From Petrosia ficiformis (taxonomy: Eukaryota; Porifera; Demospongiae; Haplosclerida; Petrosiidae), in NCBI GenBank assembly GCA_947044365.1, contig OX345636.1, positions 16,603,115 through 16,667,114 of the forward strand: a stretch of DNA of 64,000 nt. Direction: 5' to 3'. Positions 10,729 to 24,271 of the stretch are shown one piece after another (position 1 is the first letter of the stretch; the number at the start of each line of letters is the position of its first letter). The notes beneath the pieces are model-generated. The model was not told where the DNA came from. It saw nothing but the letters and a program-made list of their open reading frames with translations, and ran no database searches. The position numbers were made by a program, and so were the translations under genes.

Positions 10729-11595
10729 GTCTTGGTACCCACCCCCTTTGCATAGAGAGGAAGGGGTCTGGTATCGCATGTATCATAGAGTTATCTCAGA
10801 AAAATTCCATTAACTAACCACTGTGTATACACAACAGGGCCAAAAATTAGGTCTAATAACAGCCAAAAAGCTAGTAAGTTTTTTGGCTTTGGCTACTTGG
10901 GTAACTGAATTTGGCTAGTAGTTAGGTTATATTTCAAGTGATTTTCAATATGTCTAAATGTGTCTTATTCATCTTCATAATGCAACCTACTGGCCAGCGT
11001 TATTATTATTATGTCACACATTCACACATCAGTTAGTACCTAGTACGTTTCATGCATATAATATTTACAAGTACTAGTTTCAGGACTATTATATAAAGTA
11101 CTTGTCATAATAAAGTATATTAACAAAAACAAAGTATTATATAAGTATAACCTGTGGTGTATTATAATCACAGTTTAGCATACCCATTCTATATCACCTG
11201 TGAATCAACAAATGTTGCTTACTTTCATATTATTTACATAAATTTATACTTATAATAACAAATAATATCCGTTGTATCTAAATTACTGTGAGATTCTTTA
11301 TTGTGCAATGTACTTTATATACTAGTTAATATATATATATATATATGTAGTCTCAGGAGCATAATATTAATATGGAAACTCATGTAACCAAACATGGGTT
11401 GAAATAACCATTAATTTTTACTATTTTACTGTAGGAAAAGATTGATAGAACAGCTATAATAATTTTTTTTTACCTAGGCCCTGATACACAATACACATGT
11501 TGTTTCCCCAAGATTTCTGGGGAAAGGAGAAAACTCTATGATGTGTGTGATACCAGACCCCTTCCTCTCTAAGCAAAGGGGCCGGGTACCGAGAC
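10729..11595. mobile_element. Long-TIR MITE (copy A) with an internal hAT insertion
   Basis: The ends are inverted copies of about 65 bp. The left begins GTCTTGGTACCCACCCCCTT and the right ends GGGGCCGGGTACCGAGAC. A TA lies directly outside both ends, consistent with a TA target site. The matching position in duplicate B (29023-29226) holds the same element at only about 200 bp. The extra length here is the hAT element at 10835-11483. Confidence 0.8.
10835..11483. mobile_element. Non-autonomous hAT element with exact 8-bp target duplication
   Basis: The element starts CAGGGCCAAAAATTAGG and ends CCTAGGCCCTG (7-bp TIR CAGGGCC). It is flanked on both sides by ATACACAA (10827-10834 and 11484-11491). 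An 8-bp duplication plus a CAGGG terminus is the hAT signature. The paralogous site in duplicate B (CACTGTGTATACACTATATG) has no insertion and acts as the empty site. Subterminal TTTTTTGGCTTTGGCT repeats could be transposase-binding sites. No coding capacity remains. Confidence 0.9.
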
Positions 11596-11876
11596 TACAA
11601 CTGCATTATAATAATTGTTTCTCTGGAGTGAATTTAAACGTATCCAGAGGAACTGGTGAATGCATTTGTTGATGTATGTATGTAACTGATATATTTATGA
11701 CTGTCTGATGACATACAGTATAGGAATATACAATTAAGTGATGAGAAATGAGTACACCAGTAAGCAGCTTGTTATTAGTGTTTTATCATGAATGATAGAC
11801 TCCAACCTATTAAACAAAAATCCTGTTGAAGACTGTAGTCTGCATGCAGTAAAAACTAAATACAAAAAAGTCTTAC

Positions 11877-12142
11877 TTTCATTTTCAACCTGTCTTGCAG
11901 CTTCAAGTAATTTCTCCGGTCCATTGAAGGGTTACTATCATTTGTGATCCAATAATCTATACAACTTTCTAGAGCGGTATGATAATCTTGATCAACAGCA
12001 GCAAGTCTAGCTTCCATGTCGTATTCTCTCATCCAAAGGAACATCAAGGACACTAGACAGTCTATTCCAGTATCTGTTTATCTGAAACTCAATATGACTT
12101 AAGAGTATTGATAGCATTGTTTGACGTAAGCTCTTCCATTTC
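11877..12142 (-). pseudogene. Decayed Death-like exon, copy A
   Basis: Same exon as 29566-29823 in duplicate B (core RYWNRLSSVLDVPLDERIRH, then DYHTALESCIDYWITN), still bounded by GATAGAG and GTAAGA. Relative to B it has three frame-breaking differences: one missing T in CTCTTAAGTC, an extra CTAG in GGAAGCTAGACTTG, and an extra CCGG in ATGGACCGGAGAAA. The upstream exon (about 12209-12310) also has ATA where B has the candidate start ATG (B: INMAESSQDFRTDG). The splice sites are intact but the protein is not. Confidence 0.65.
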
Positions 12143-12414
12143 CTCTATCAATCACAAATTAATTGCTGGTAATTATAATCTGACATATCATTATGTATAT
12201 TACCTCCATCAGTCCTGAAATCTTGTGAGCTTTCTGCTATGTTAATATATATGGCTTTGCAAAAGGGACTCTCCACAGCCACATAACATATGTAAGTGTA
12301 ATACTGAACTGCAAACAGAAGCCATTTGTTGATATATAACAGGATTGTTGTAGTAATAATAATAAAAATTAAATTAAGAAGTGATAACAATATAATTATG
12401 TTGAAACTATTTAA

Positions 12415-15400
12415 TTATCTTGAGTAAACATCAACTTTCTCAACTCTTATCTTGAGTTCATCATCATTGTTCACATACTGGGTATTACTGTCTTCATTGA
12501 AACCCAAGTACTCATGACGTAGAAAATTAGGAAAACCTAATCCATTGTAGGAGCGCCCATTAATAAGATTGTCTAAGGACAATGTTTTCACACGAGCACC
12601 AGTTTTTCCATTAGGGTCAGTTGTGTCATTAATGTCAATAGGAATTTGTGCATGATGTTTATCCTCTATACAATTAATAATTTGAATTACTAGTCGACCT
12701 CTGAAAGGGAAGCGAAGTTGGGAATCATTTTCTCCTTTCACTAAATGAGCATAGATCGACACGCTTCTCCCTTTATAACTACCTTTACCATTAGCATATA
12801 CCACTAATATAAACTTATATCCACCTTCATGTGAAAAGAATGGTTCACTTTTCCACTCCCCTTTTAACCTGCTAAATTGTTGCATAGTGAATTCAGCAAC
12901 TACTGGAGTTGCAGACTCTTGTATTTCACTTCGAGAATGATCAGTAAATTTTGAGATAGTTGTTTCCATGGGTCGAATTACTTCTGAGACACGAATAAGT
13001 AACGAATCATCATGTAAATACTCTATACCTCTATCAGGATTATAAGCAAGGTCTTCATGTTTAATGAATTGAGGACTACCCTCTCCAACCCTGGCTGAAA
13101 TACCTGATTTAGAAGTCAAACCATTAGTCACCCTCTGACATGACTCCTCATCACATGATTCATCAAAAGGTACAACATATTCTTTATGGTTATTGTTTTT
13201 ACGACGATTCAGCAGTTGAAGTTTAACTTCTCCTCTAAATGGCAAGTTTGTCGTCATGGTCACCAGACATTAAATGCACATAGATGGAAACATGCGTGCC
13301 TCTTCCATTTTCTTGACCATAGGCATGAACTTTAACACACATTTTGTAACCCTCGTGATGAGTATAGAAACTTGGACTAAACCAGTGATCTCGTCTTTTC
13401 TTCCAGTCATTGAAATTAGTCATAAGTATATCAACAGGTGGATAATGAACCTCTGAGTCAAATAACAAAACTGGTATTCTTCTAACCACTAAAAAATAAA
13501 ATGACGTATTCATTAATAATAATTAACGAAATTTCCAAACCTGTTTTTTCCAGCTCCTCTTCATGTTCAGTAAATATTTCTTTCTTGTCATCTGTCAGAA
13601 TCGAAGTTTAAATGAGATATATTAATTATTACAATAATTGATAAAATATTGAATTTACCTTGTAATTGTATTTGTGTACTATGGATGTCATCAAGATCAC
13701 TAGACATGCCAAATTTTAGCTTCTCCAACACTTTTGTTTTTTCTTTAAAGAATTCAAATAAAACAGAAGATATAAAATTAATGATAAACTAACTTTCACT
13801 AGTCATCCCTTCTTCTCGTAGTCTGACAAGAGTCATGTTTGAATTCTCTAACATTTCCTGTTCATCTGTTACAAGTAATACATGTACAGGTAATTAAAAT
13901 GTGACATAAATAAATCAACAGAAGTTAATGATAAGTTTAACCCTCGCCTGCATAGGCAGAGTGGGCTACTGTAATCATGTTGCCTGTATGTGTGGATTTT
14001 GTGTTTACAGGTAATTCATTTTATTGTTTTTCTATAATTATAGAAAACTGTCATTTTCTTTCAATAGGATATCTTGTTGCTTTAATTCATATTGGTAACT
14101 GGCAACTGTAATTACTATTACCTTTTAAGGTGATCTCTAGTAGTTTCAATTGTTCATTTTGATCAAAACACTTCTCCTTAGTTTCTGATAACTCTCTTTT
14201 TGTCTGATGAATTTCCTTTTCCTTTGCTTCAAACTGTGCTGTCATTTGAAGAAGCTTACTCTCAGTATCTACAATATTATACAACCGGAATTCACACATC
14301 AGTTTGTTAAAGATATATGTATAATAAACCTGATAGTCTGTCCAGTAGCATGGTTTGGTTTCTTTTCAACATCCTAACGTCATTAGAATCACCTTCATTA
14401 CAGAAATATGTATAATATATAGCAAACTTGCATACATTATTATGTACACATGCATATGAATCTATATGCATGTACATGTGAATAATAAATAGATAGATAG
14501 ACACATGTACATACATACATGCATACATACATACATACATACATACATACATACATACATACATACATACATACACACATACATAAATTCATACACACAT
14601 ACATACACACATACATAAATTCATACACACATACATACACACATACATAAATACATACACACATACATAAATTCATACACACATACATACACACATACAT
14701 AAATACATACACACATACATAAATTCATACACACATACATACACACATACATAAATTCATACACACATACATACACACATACATAAATTCATACACACAT
14801 ACATAAATTCATACATGTACATCATACTAAAGCTGCATGATAATCGCAATTGATCGATTGTAGTGATACAGATTTGCTATCGCAACAGCGATAGTCGCTA
14901 TCGTGCAGCCACGATACCCACATGGTACTTATACGCATGCACAAAAAAATTCACACATGCTCAACCTGGTGGATAGAAAACACGGACTGCGGATCACGGA
15001 TTACGGACTAATGTCATGTAACACTGCTGGGGATCATGTGACACTTATAATGCGTGGGTGGTTATAAAAAGAGGAATAAGAAATGGGAAACAAGGAAACA
15101 CGGGTTCACCACATAGTGATTGAACCCTAAAAATAAGAATACTGCCTCGCTGCGCTTGGTAGCTAGAGGGCTTTAGCCACCTTTATGGAGGGCTTGCACT
15201 GCACTCTCATCCCTATCACCAATCAACTAAAGCTAATTTAATGACATTTATTATGTGCTTATCACATGATTTTAATAAAATTCATAGTTCATTTGATGCA
15301 TAATCTGTGATCCGCAGTCTAGCTACCCCTGTTAAAATCATAGCGAGTGGAGAAGGATTGTATTCATCTTCTGGTGCTAGATCGGTAGAATTGTTGCCAC

Positions 15401-18400
15401 TTGAAGGTGCTATTAGTAAAGTATGGTCCCACTTTGGATTTCCAGCAAGTAGTGGTAACATTATTGAAGATAGAAAAAGTAGGAAGCATGTTCCAAAATT
15501 CTAAAATACCCTGGAAATACCTCGAACATGAGATTTAATCTTCAGAATGCTCATGATACTACATATAAAGATGTAATCAGTGGTGAGGAAACACATAAGC
15601 CCAAACCTAGTAAGTACACCAGGGCAGACTACTATTATGGAGAGCCACCAACCAATGCCCAGTTCATCAATACCACAGAGACTTTCGTTTATTTCATAAC
15701 AAAGGATATGCAACCACTTGACTCTGTGGAAGAAAAGGGCTTTCTACATCTTGTACATCAATCATATACTGGGGTAACTGTCCATTTCATAACAACCGAA
15801 TTCAAAATTGAGAGTTGCTTATTGGAGACACGAGAGTTTGTTGAATCACATAGTGCAGAAAACATCATGCTGGAGGAAAGTGTTGATCAGTGAGAATTGT
15901 TACGTAGTAAGCTGGCTGCTGTAGTTACAGACAACAGGAAGAATATTGATCGTGCTATTAATGATCTCGAATGGCCACATGTAAATTGCTCCAGTCACAC
16001 ATTGCAACTGGCTGTTAGAGGCGGTCAAAATACCGGAAATATCAAGGGCAATTTGGAAATGCAAAAGACACATCACTCACTTCAACAACTCCTCTAAATC
16101 CATGTATCTATTTTAAACCAAAAACAGAGCCTGATTCAGGATGTCAGTACGAGATGGAATTTGACCCTATATGGTGGAACAAGTAGTAGAGCAACAACAG
16201 GCATTGTGTGCAGCACTACTAGAACTCTGCAAAGGTGATTTAATGCAATCTGATCAAGAGTTTACAGCCATAGAAATGTAGTTAACAATAATGAAACCGA
16301 TTTAATTGAAATAACGGAGGCTTTGGGAGGAGAAAAGTGGATAACAATTTCAACAGTTCGGCCACTTTTATACAAGTTAAAGAATACTTACCTTACTCCC
16401 ACTTCATATGACAACAGGATGGCAAAAAATCTACAAAAGACTATATTGAGCAATCTTAATCAAAGATATTGTGAAGCTCAACTTAAAATTCTCAACATGG
16501 CTGGCTACCTTTTTGGATCCAAGATTCAAGTCGCTGTCATTTCTGCCTGAAGAGGGAAGAAAAGAAATAACAACAGACATTGAATTAGAGATATCAGAGA
16601 TGATTGCAAAATTCACTTCTTCGAGTGATAGTACAACACTAGAGCCTCCCAGGAAACAACAAAAGGGAGAATTCAAGTTACTGAAATTAATTGATGACTT
16701 TGTCAACCCTTCACAAGAAAACCAGACTGCTGCCACAAGCAGAGAGAGAGAGCAAAGTCTGAGGTATCAAAGTACATCGGACAAGAGTCAGTCAAAGAGA
16801 AGCCTTTGCAGTGGTGGAATCTGAATAGCCACCGATATCCTGGTCTGTCACATCTTGTGAGAAAATACTTGTGTATTCCAGCAACGTCAGTACCTTCAGG
16901 CGAGCATTTAGTTGAGCTGGACACATTGTCAATAGAAAAAGAGCATGTTTACTCCCATACACAGCCCAAGATGCTTGTTTTCCTTGCTGAAAACCTCAAC
17001 TAGTTTAGTAACAGTTGATTGTATCACTTATTACATTTTATCTCTACATTATTAATCTCATTAGCCTCTGCAAAGCAATATTATAATATTTTGCATTTAT
17101 TTTACATACAATTGTAATCTTAACAGAACAAAAAATTAACATTACTATCGTGATACTATCACTATAGTGACTTTTTGTTCACTATCAATCGTGATAGTGA
17201 TATTACTACTATCTAGTACATAGTCTACATACACATGTAAATACATACATGTACATATTATACATACATACATACATACATGATTACATACATACATGTA
17301 CATATCATACCATCACTGAGTATTAATTTGTCCTCGAGCATGCTTTTCCAAAAACTGATATCATTTTCTTTGGTGAGTATCATACTCTTTAGCTGTTGAA
17401 CCTCAATGTAATAATCTGGCACTACGACTTGAGTTTCTGAAAGTAAAATTGAATAATGGTAATAAAAGGTATACGTATAATAATAATAATAATAATAAGA
17501 TGTGTGTACCTGCAAAGTACCAAATAAAGGTTTAGTATATGCTTGTATTATACCTTCTACTAATGTTATGTCCTTTTCTGATTCCAGATTATCATGAGAC
17601 TGATCCCTTAACAATATTTTCTCTTTCTCCAAAGCATCATTCTTTAATTCATTTGTCTCAGAACCCGCATTAATAGGTTTTACATGATATGATTCCACCT
17701 CTATTAGTAATAATAAAAATTATAATTATAATTATATAATTATAATAATTATTATATAAATTTTATAGCCTGTTATACCAATGTTGTTGCTATGTGTTAT
17801 ATTTCAAATATTGGAATTATAGATCGGTTTATGACTTCCCAGTTTTGTAGACGGTGTAACTAAGGTAATAGTATTGCACTGAGATGCAAAGTTCATACTT
17901 CATAAGTTGCAGAAAGACACCAAGGCAAGTGTATGAAAGTTCCAAGGCAATACCCACATTCTAACTATGCTTCACTTCTGTATTTTTCAGCTTCTAACTT
18001 GTTTTAATGGATAGGAGAGCTTCTAAGAAACCATACATATCAACATCATCCTTCATTAGTTGCAGGAAAATAGCAAGGTGAGTGTTTGAAGTGAAGTGTG
18101 TGGCTATAAATCAGTTATAGAATGTACAAGACAGTTTATTTTACTGAAATATTATCCTGCACACTCAGGAGTGAAGCCCTCGTTGCTAGGGATTATATTC
18201 AAGTAATAGACCTCATGCACATCCTATAATTATTATCCTTATACTAATAATGCTTTGATGGGAACATACTTACTACAGCCTGTTATATACTTAGTAACAA
18301 ATAGAACTCACTTCCCGGAAGTCCATCTACTTTGTCACTGTCTTTTGTTATGTGCTTATCTTTAGCAGGCAAGACTTCCTTTGAATACAATGTTTCATCA

Positions 18401-21400
18401 TTAAAGTCTAGAATATGTCAATTCAAATATAAAGTTATAAGGATTCTCAATAGTGCACATGTACATAAAAACGCACCGAATAGTTCAGGATGAGATTCTA
18501 CATTCCTACTATGAATCTTTTTAATCTCCATTTCCTTTGAATGTAGTTCCTGTATCATTCCAAGTGACCTTTGCTTGTACGTTTTTACTAGTTCCCTCTC
18601 TCTAGATAGTTCAGTTTCCTTCACATTCATTCCTTTCTGGAGGGATTCACAATGATACATAACAGATACAAGACGTTTCAAGAGGTTGATGCCAATAGGA
18701 AATCGAAAGTCCCAAGCATCTATAAAAAAATGGTAATTTATATATATAAATTGGAAAATAAAACATTTACCTGATGTAGAAGCTAATGATAGAAACTTCA
18801 TTTTTTGTTGTTCAGTAACATGTAGGTCATAAAGAAAAAAGAAATGAGCTACTTCAAAGGTACTTGTGGACTTTAGAGCATCCAGGATGGGATCTGATTC
18901 CTGGTATGAGAGCTAAAAAAGAATTAAAAAATCAGAAGCCAAATGTTTTGTGAGATATTATTATACCTCTTCATGTTGGACTTGATACTTGTCTGGAGAT
19001 TTGTCTTTTATTCCAATATGCAAATCAGTTTTAGACAAGTCAGTTTGTTTCATTTTAGAAGTCAAAAGGTCACTCCCAACTGATAATAACTCAAATCAAT
19101 TTACATATGACATCACAATTATAACATACCTGCCGATGGAACAACATGTAGTAATTGCCTTTCTGTTACTTCTAAACTTAATGAATCAATAATACAGATT
19201 TTCTTGGTATTTTTGTTGCTATTAAAAAATTGGAGAGCACCTACATAAATATATTAAAGGGAAAGTCAACATAGCATGTGAAAAATTCAACAAGAGTAAA
19301 ATAAAGTCGAGTGTATTTACATGATTATTTTGAAATTGCCTGCTGGATTATGACACGTTTCTACATTGTTTCATCTTCCACATTGCTACTTACAATAATA
19401 ACTGAATGCAACCTGTACAGGACCTGTATGGGACTATTTATTTGTTATTTCACATTATTATTATTGTGTTTCATGTATGTGTCATGTCTCATGAAGACAT
19501 TCATGTATCTTTCAAACTGGAATTGGTTCAAAATCATGACCAGAGAAAAACTGACAGAAATGAAATTTATAAGACTTTAAGACAATACATGTGACAATTG
19601 TGAAACCTTATACATAATACAAATAAAAAGGTGTCTGTTTCAAACAATCTTGTCTATTTACATTCATTGTTCAAAAACAGTTTCTTGGCTCCTTCTCCTG
19701 AGCCAAAGATATCACACTATCATAGTTTTAGTTTCCATGGTGAATTGAATAATTATTTTAAATAATCCTTATTATAATTATTATTTTAAATAGTGACATA
19801 CCAAATGAAATTTATTTTTCCATAAATTATGACTCTGACCACATAAATTAACAAGTTCATTACATAGGTTGCAAACAAGCATTCCTGCCCTGCCACTTTC
19901 CACCTAAATCATGTCATGTGCTATGCAAGCATGTACATGTGATTCAAGCATGACACACAGACACACAACATGATTATTATACCTTCTGCCTATGCTTTAT
20001 GACAAGGGTAATTACTTAAACTGTACTGTTCTTATATAAAGGTATATTTTCGAACCACTTTAATATACAAGAATAATAAAAAACATTTTCAATAAAAATG
20101 GAAGAAGATAGAGGGACGTCAAAATCCAAAAAGTATGCAAACAAGGTCGGGGAGGTTAACGTATGACCCAAAACTAAACAAACCACTTTCATATAACCCT
20201 ACATAAGTACAAAGAGCTGTACTGACTGTCATTAGTTATTAATGAAGTTGTCACCATAAAGTATGTTTTAATATATATCTGCAGGAGTGTTGAAGCGAAT
20301 ATTTCTCACCTTGTTCTTCCATAGACACACTTCGATACAATCGCTTCTCTTCCACATGTTGCTGTGGATTCAAAAAAACAAATTATACCAGATGATATAT
20401 ATTGTAAGTATAAACATAACTGTACCATATTGTACATAGACGTATACATAATATTATATTATAAAATGATATTAATGATCATGCAACATATTGTATAGTT
20501 TGTTATGCAACTACAAAATTCTATGATACACGTGTACTTACGAATGACAATCGGTATTGTGCTGCATTACAGCGTAATATCGATTGTCATTTGTATGTAT
20601 AAAAACTACAAAATCAGGTTGGCATGGGGCCAATGCATTACCAAATGCCTTGGAAAAGTAAGTGATGAAATAAATTGCATTTGACATTGCTTTTTTGTTA
20701 TATACATGAGTTGGGAAGAACTGCTATGTCAATACAACATTATTTCAATGACTTATAAATGGAAAGTCTAACCTTGTATCCTGTTTCTCTCTTGAGGATT
20801 ACAAATCCTCCAATGGTAACAGAAAGTACTTTCTCTTTTCTCAAATCCTCTTCGTTGTCTTTTACTAGTTTTATCAGCTCTTCATGAACATGAAGTGGAG
20901 CATAGCAGATCACAATAATGGAGTTCCCTTCGTTAACTACCTTCACCATCACATGTCTAGCTTCACTATAAAAAGCTTTTCTGAGCAAACTTTGTATATC
21001 ACTCAGTGTTGTCTCGTCACCATCCCATTCTAAAACAAACTTTATTTCCTCTAGATCTGATTGTAGAAGATTTTTATGTGAATGCTCCATAAAATCCAGA
21101 CCATATACATGCTGCGTTTGGATCGTCTCACAGAACTCGTCAATTGATTTGTTGAATTTATCGATGAGATCGATTGCATCTTGTAGGTTAAACTCTTTGG
21201 CGACTGCTTCAAGATGTTTTGTGTTAGTCAAAGATGTGTGATCACAGACAACTCTCATTGCATCGTTAATTGATTTTGCAGTTTCAACATCCTTTCTTAA
21301 CTCTGGATATAGGCTCAGAAAATATTCCAAGTCATCAAAAGAGACGGGTTTGATTTTAAGAATCTTAGTCACTTTACTAATAAGTATACGCAATTCTCCC

Positions 21401-23185
21401 CTCTTTTCATCAAAATCAGGATGATACTTCTCAGATATCTTGTAACAACCGATACTATTATCATGCTGTATGTATGCATGTGGTAGGTACAGAGTAATAA
21501 ACTTAATACTATATTCTATACTGACAATTACTTGTATATCACGCAACATTAACAAATTTGTTTTCACTATTAGAATGCATGAACTCGTATGCATTACAAC
21601 ATTGTTGATTCATGATAGTGGAATTAGATATTGACTTAAATCTCAACCAGTTTCTTCACTTCAGTACATCATGATTACTATGAAGTTTCTAAACATTTTT
21701 GCTCATTTAGCATAACATACGATAGGAATTTGCATGAGTAAAACACCAGATTTATAATTTTCTATATAGCAGTTGGTATTATTGATTTAGTCTGTGCTTT
21801 GCAATTACAATATTAAAGTCAAATATAAATGTTGTAAGAGACCCTAGTTTCGTAAGACATTTAATAATCTTGCTAATATATGTATATTCTATTTAGTATT
21901 GTAAATCCATTCATGCTTTACGTACATAAAACATTACCAATTTAGGTTTTTTGGATGGAGGAGGAGGGGGTACATCCACTTGTGTGTGTGACTCATCTAC
22001 ATTGTGATGAGAAATAAAATGATTATCACAACTAAAAGTCCACATTCGTGTACCAGAAGTGCATGAATGAAAGGAGCATATATCAGCTTAATAACTTCTG
22101 TGTCAACTTTTGTCAAATGAACTTACCTACATTCATAAAATTTTAGACATAAACAAATATACCACACAGTGTGGCCTTTGCCACACAGTGTGGCCTTTGC
22201 CACACAGTGGCTGCAAAAGAAAATGCGGAAACAGAAAGCAAAACAGTGTTGGAAAGATTAAAGTGAAGTGTACAGATGTGGAGCACCATGTTCATTTGTT
22301 TGTCGGTTAATTAGTTCGCTTTCCTTTTAAGAACGTGAAATTATTATCACTAAAAAACTATATCAAGTTGGAGGATGAAAGTTTTTATTGCCGTAAGTTC
22401 CTTGACACAATCACAACTGTACTAACCAAACACTGGCTTTGGAATATTTTGTAGACTTTTGAAAACAGCACTGCTTCTGCCAACAACAATCTTGTTTTAT
22501 AGCTTCTAGACAACCATATTTTCATTTGTCTCATAGTGGAAGGAAGTTAGAAATGTCAAACTAGGCATCTTTACCAGGGGTGTGGAAATAGTGAGCGACT
22601 GCCAGACATTTTGGCCTATTTTCAACACCCTTGTCCTGCTCCCTATATACATTGTATATACAGCTCAGTCTTAATTTACAGAACATTCACTAGATTTATC
22701 AGTCTCCTGCATGACTGGCTGTTTCCACACCTCTGATCTTTACTTGATTTAGAACAACTGTAACAATTGGCGCTGCTTTCCTTTTCGCTTAAAATTGTGC
22801 CACCGACTCAGCCAAGTTGCTCCACATGTCAGCCACTTAGCACGGCCACCTTGTTTACTTTATGATTGTCCATATATGGGCATTGTGTGCTATTTGTTTG
22901 ACAATGGTTGACACAGTATCAGAGAGTATGGTAGTACTCACTATGTAGGAATCGCAAGGAAAAAAATGGCCTCCCATACATTTCAATTGCAAATGATGAG
23001 CTGAAATCTCTGCTAATATATAGAGATAGTTCCTAATATATAGTACATACCTTTTGATATTTACTATTTTTATCATTAACAGCATCATCTGGGATCTTCT
23101 TTAGAGTAGAGTACAGACGAGTCGCAAAATTAGCAAAATCTTCATCATAATTATCATTATTATTATTATTTTCCAGACAAATCAT
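12415..23185 (-). CDS. TRAF-like gene copy A: unknown domain, coiled coil, tandem MATH (frameshifted)
   Basis: Sixteen exons join in phase: 21996-21938 (PPPPPSKKPK linker), 21465-20773, 20361-20310, 19240-19130, 19079-18967, 18912-18771, 18719-18477, 18407-18312, 17700-17554, 17436-17311, 14392-14330, 14268-14122, 13865-13794, 13742-13659, 13591-13541 and 13488-12415. A possible first exon is 23185-23051, but its phase does not meet the next one. The exon ending at 20773 holds the same unknown domain as copy B (FVLEWDGDETTLSDIQSLLR, then IIVICYAP). Exons 20361-18312 have no counterpart in copy B. The last exon encodes two MATH domains. Compared with copy B, five bases (CAGAG on the plus strand) are missing at about 13243, which puts a TAG at 13235 inside MATH 1. 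The rest of the exon stays open in another frame to 12415. This is either a recent pseudogene or an assembly error. The intron between 17311 and 14392 carries a hAT element. Confidence 0.72.
14505..14816. repeat. CATA / CACACATACATAAATT compound microsatellite
   Basis: A pure CATA run is followed by repeated blocks of ATAAATTCATACACACATAC. It is intronic in TRAF-like copy A and directly abuts the hAT element. The Tyr/Val/Cys/Met ORFs through it are artefacts. Confidence 0.93.
14829..17215 (+). mobile_element. hAT (ZBED-type) DNA transposon, decayed, in an intron
   Basis: The transposase remains lie between 15307 and 17003 on the plus strand, in several frames. In order I see a partial BED-finger region (SKVWSHFGFPASSGN), FVYFITKDMQPLDSVEEKGF, then AAVVTDNRKNIDRAINDLEW with CSSHTLQLAV, a DVSTRWN block, ATFLDPRFKSLSFLPEEGR, and a C-terminal dimerisation segment (RYPGLSHLVRKYLCIPATSV then EHLVELDTLS). 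This is the standard order of ZBED-like hAT transposases. Stops and deletions make it inactive. Flanking AT-rich blocks rich in CGATAGTGATA and ATCGATTG may be its ends, but I find no clean TIR or 8-bp duplication. It points opposite to its host gene. Confidence 0.82.
20068..20212 (+). mobile_element. Dispersed repeat family R2, copy 2
   Basis: Same block as 1569-1722 (CAAGAATAATAAAAA to CCTACATAAGTAC), lying in an intron of TRAF-like copy A. Confidence 0.7.
22150..22212. repeat. Short palindromic tandem repeat
   Basis: The 21-bp unit CACAGTGTGGCCTTTGC is repeated with the palindrome GTGTGGCCTTTGCCACAC. It is too short for more to be said. Confidence 0.7.
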
Positions 23186-23787
23186 CTTTTTGTTTGTTGA
23201 ACTATCACAATGATTCTAGCATCTTTCCAATAGCATTCATAGTAAATGTCTGGTCGACAAGTATGAAGATGATATACTCAGGTACTATGAAAGAAGAGAG
23301 TCTCACAGCTGCAGAGATTTGATCTCAAATTGGACACGATTTTCATAAGTGTAATTAATCAAGTCACGTGGAATTGTATTTGCGTCTTCGAAACATAAAA
23401 GCTGTTATGGAGTTGCTCTATAAAAGGAAAGTGCTGGTTACTTTGGAATCATAAGCATAGTGATAATTTTTGTGAGCAAATGATTATAATAATTATTATT
23501 GTAATGCTGACTAGTTGATGTAGTGACTGGCACTACTTGTGGGACTGCTGTAAGTGAAAGAAAAATAGGCATTATTTGTAAGTGAAAGAAAATAATCATT
23601 AACACTGATCCTTCAATGATGAACAGGCCTCATAATTGTGCCTATGTATGATTACAATTATGCTGTAAACATTGAGGTGCTACTGCACTTATGATTGTAT
23701 GATTATATACTTTACATCAGTGCTTCTGTAATATACAAGAAATGTCCACAAATTATCCATCAGTCAGAAAAAAAAACCATGGAAACA

Positions 23788-23948
23788 AGAATAATAAAAA
23801 TAAACATTTTCAATTAAAATGAAACAATATGTAGGGACATCAAAATCCAAAAAGGATGTGAACAAGATTGGGGTGATACTGACACAGGAAGTTAATGTAG
23901 GACCCAAACTTAAACAAACCCCTTTCATATAACCCTACATAAGTACCT
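23788..23948 (+). mobile_element. Dispersed repeat family R2, copy 3
   Basis: Longest copy of the family here. It includes an extra GGTGATACTGACACAGG not present in copies 1 and 2 but shared with the inverted copy at 25325. It lies upstream of TRAF-like copy A. Confidence 0.72.
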
Positions 23949-24271
23949 ATGCTCTTAAACAAAGACAAGGACCTGTACCAGGGGTTACCTAAGCTAAAGA
24001 AATGTTGTAGACAAATTTGCTACTTCATAAATCTTTTTAGCCAAATTTAATATTTTATAGCCATTCAAATGTATGACATTAGAAAATGATAAACACTACC
24101 AATACTATAAGAGAAAAGAAATGTTTACTAACTGAACAGTTTGTTTGCAAGATTATGTTACAAATCACACGATCTTTTAATGAATAACAAACTACAAATG
24201 CCTTATGAAAGTCAAACTCTTCTATCTGTAAATGTTGTTCGCATACAACTGGTACCGCTTCACATATGGCA

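Noticed and set aside
14307..14712. Tyr/Val/Cys/Met-rich ORFs in the CATA array
   Set aside because: Microsatellite artefact. The real coding exons there are the short in-phase coiled-coil exons.
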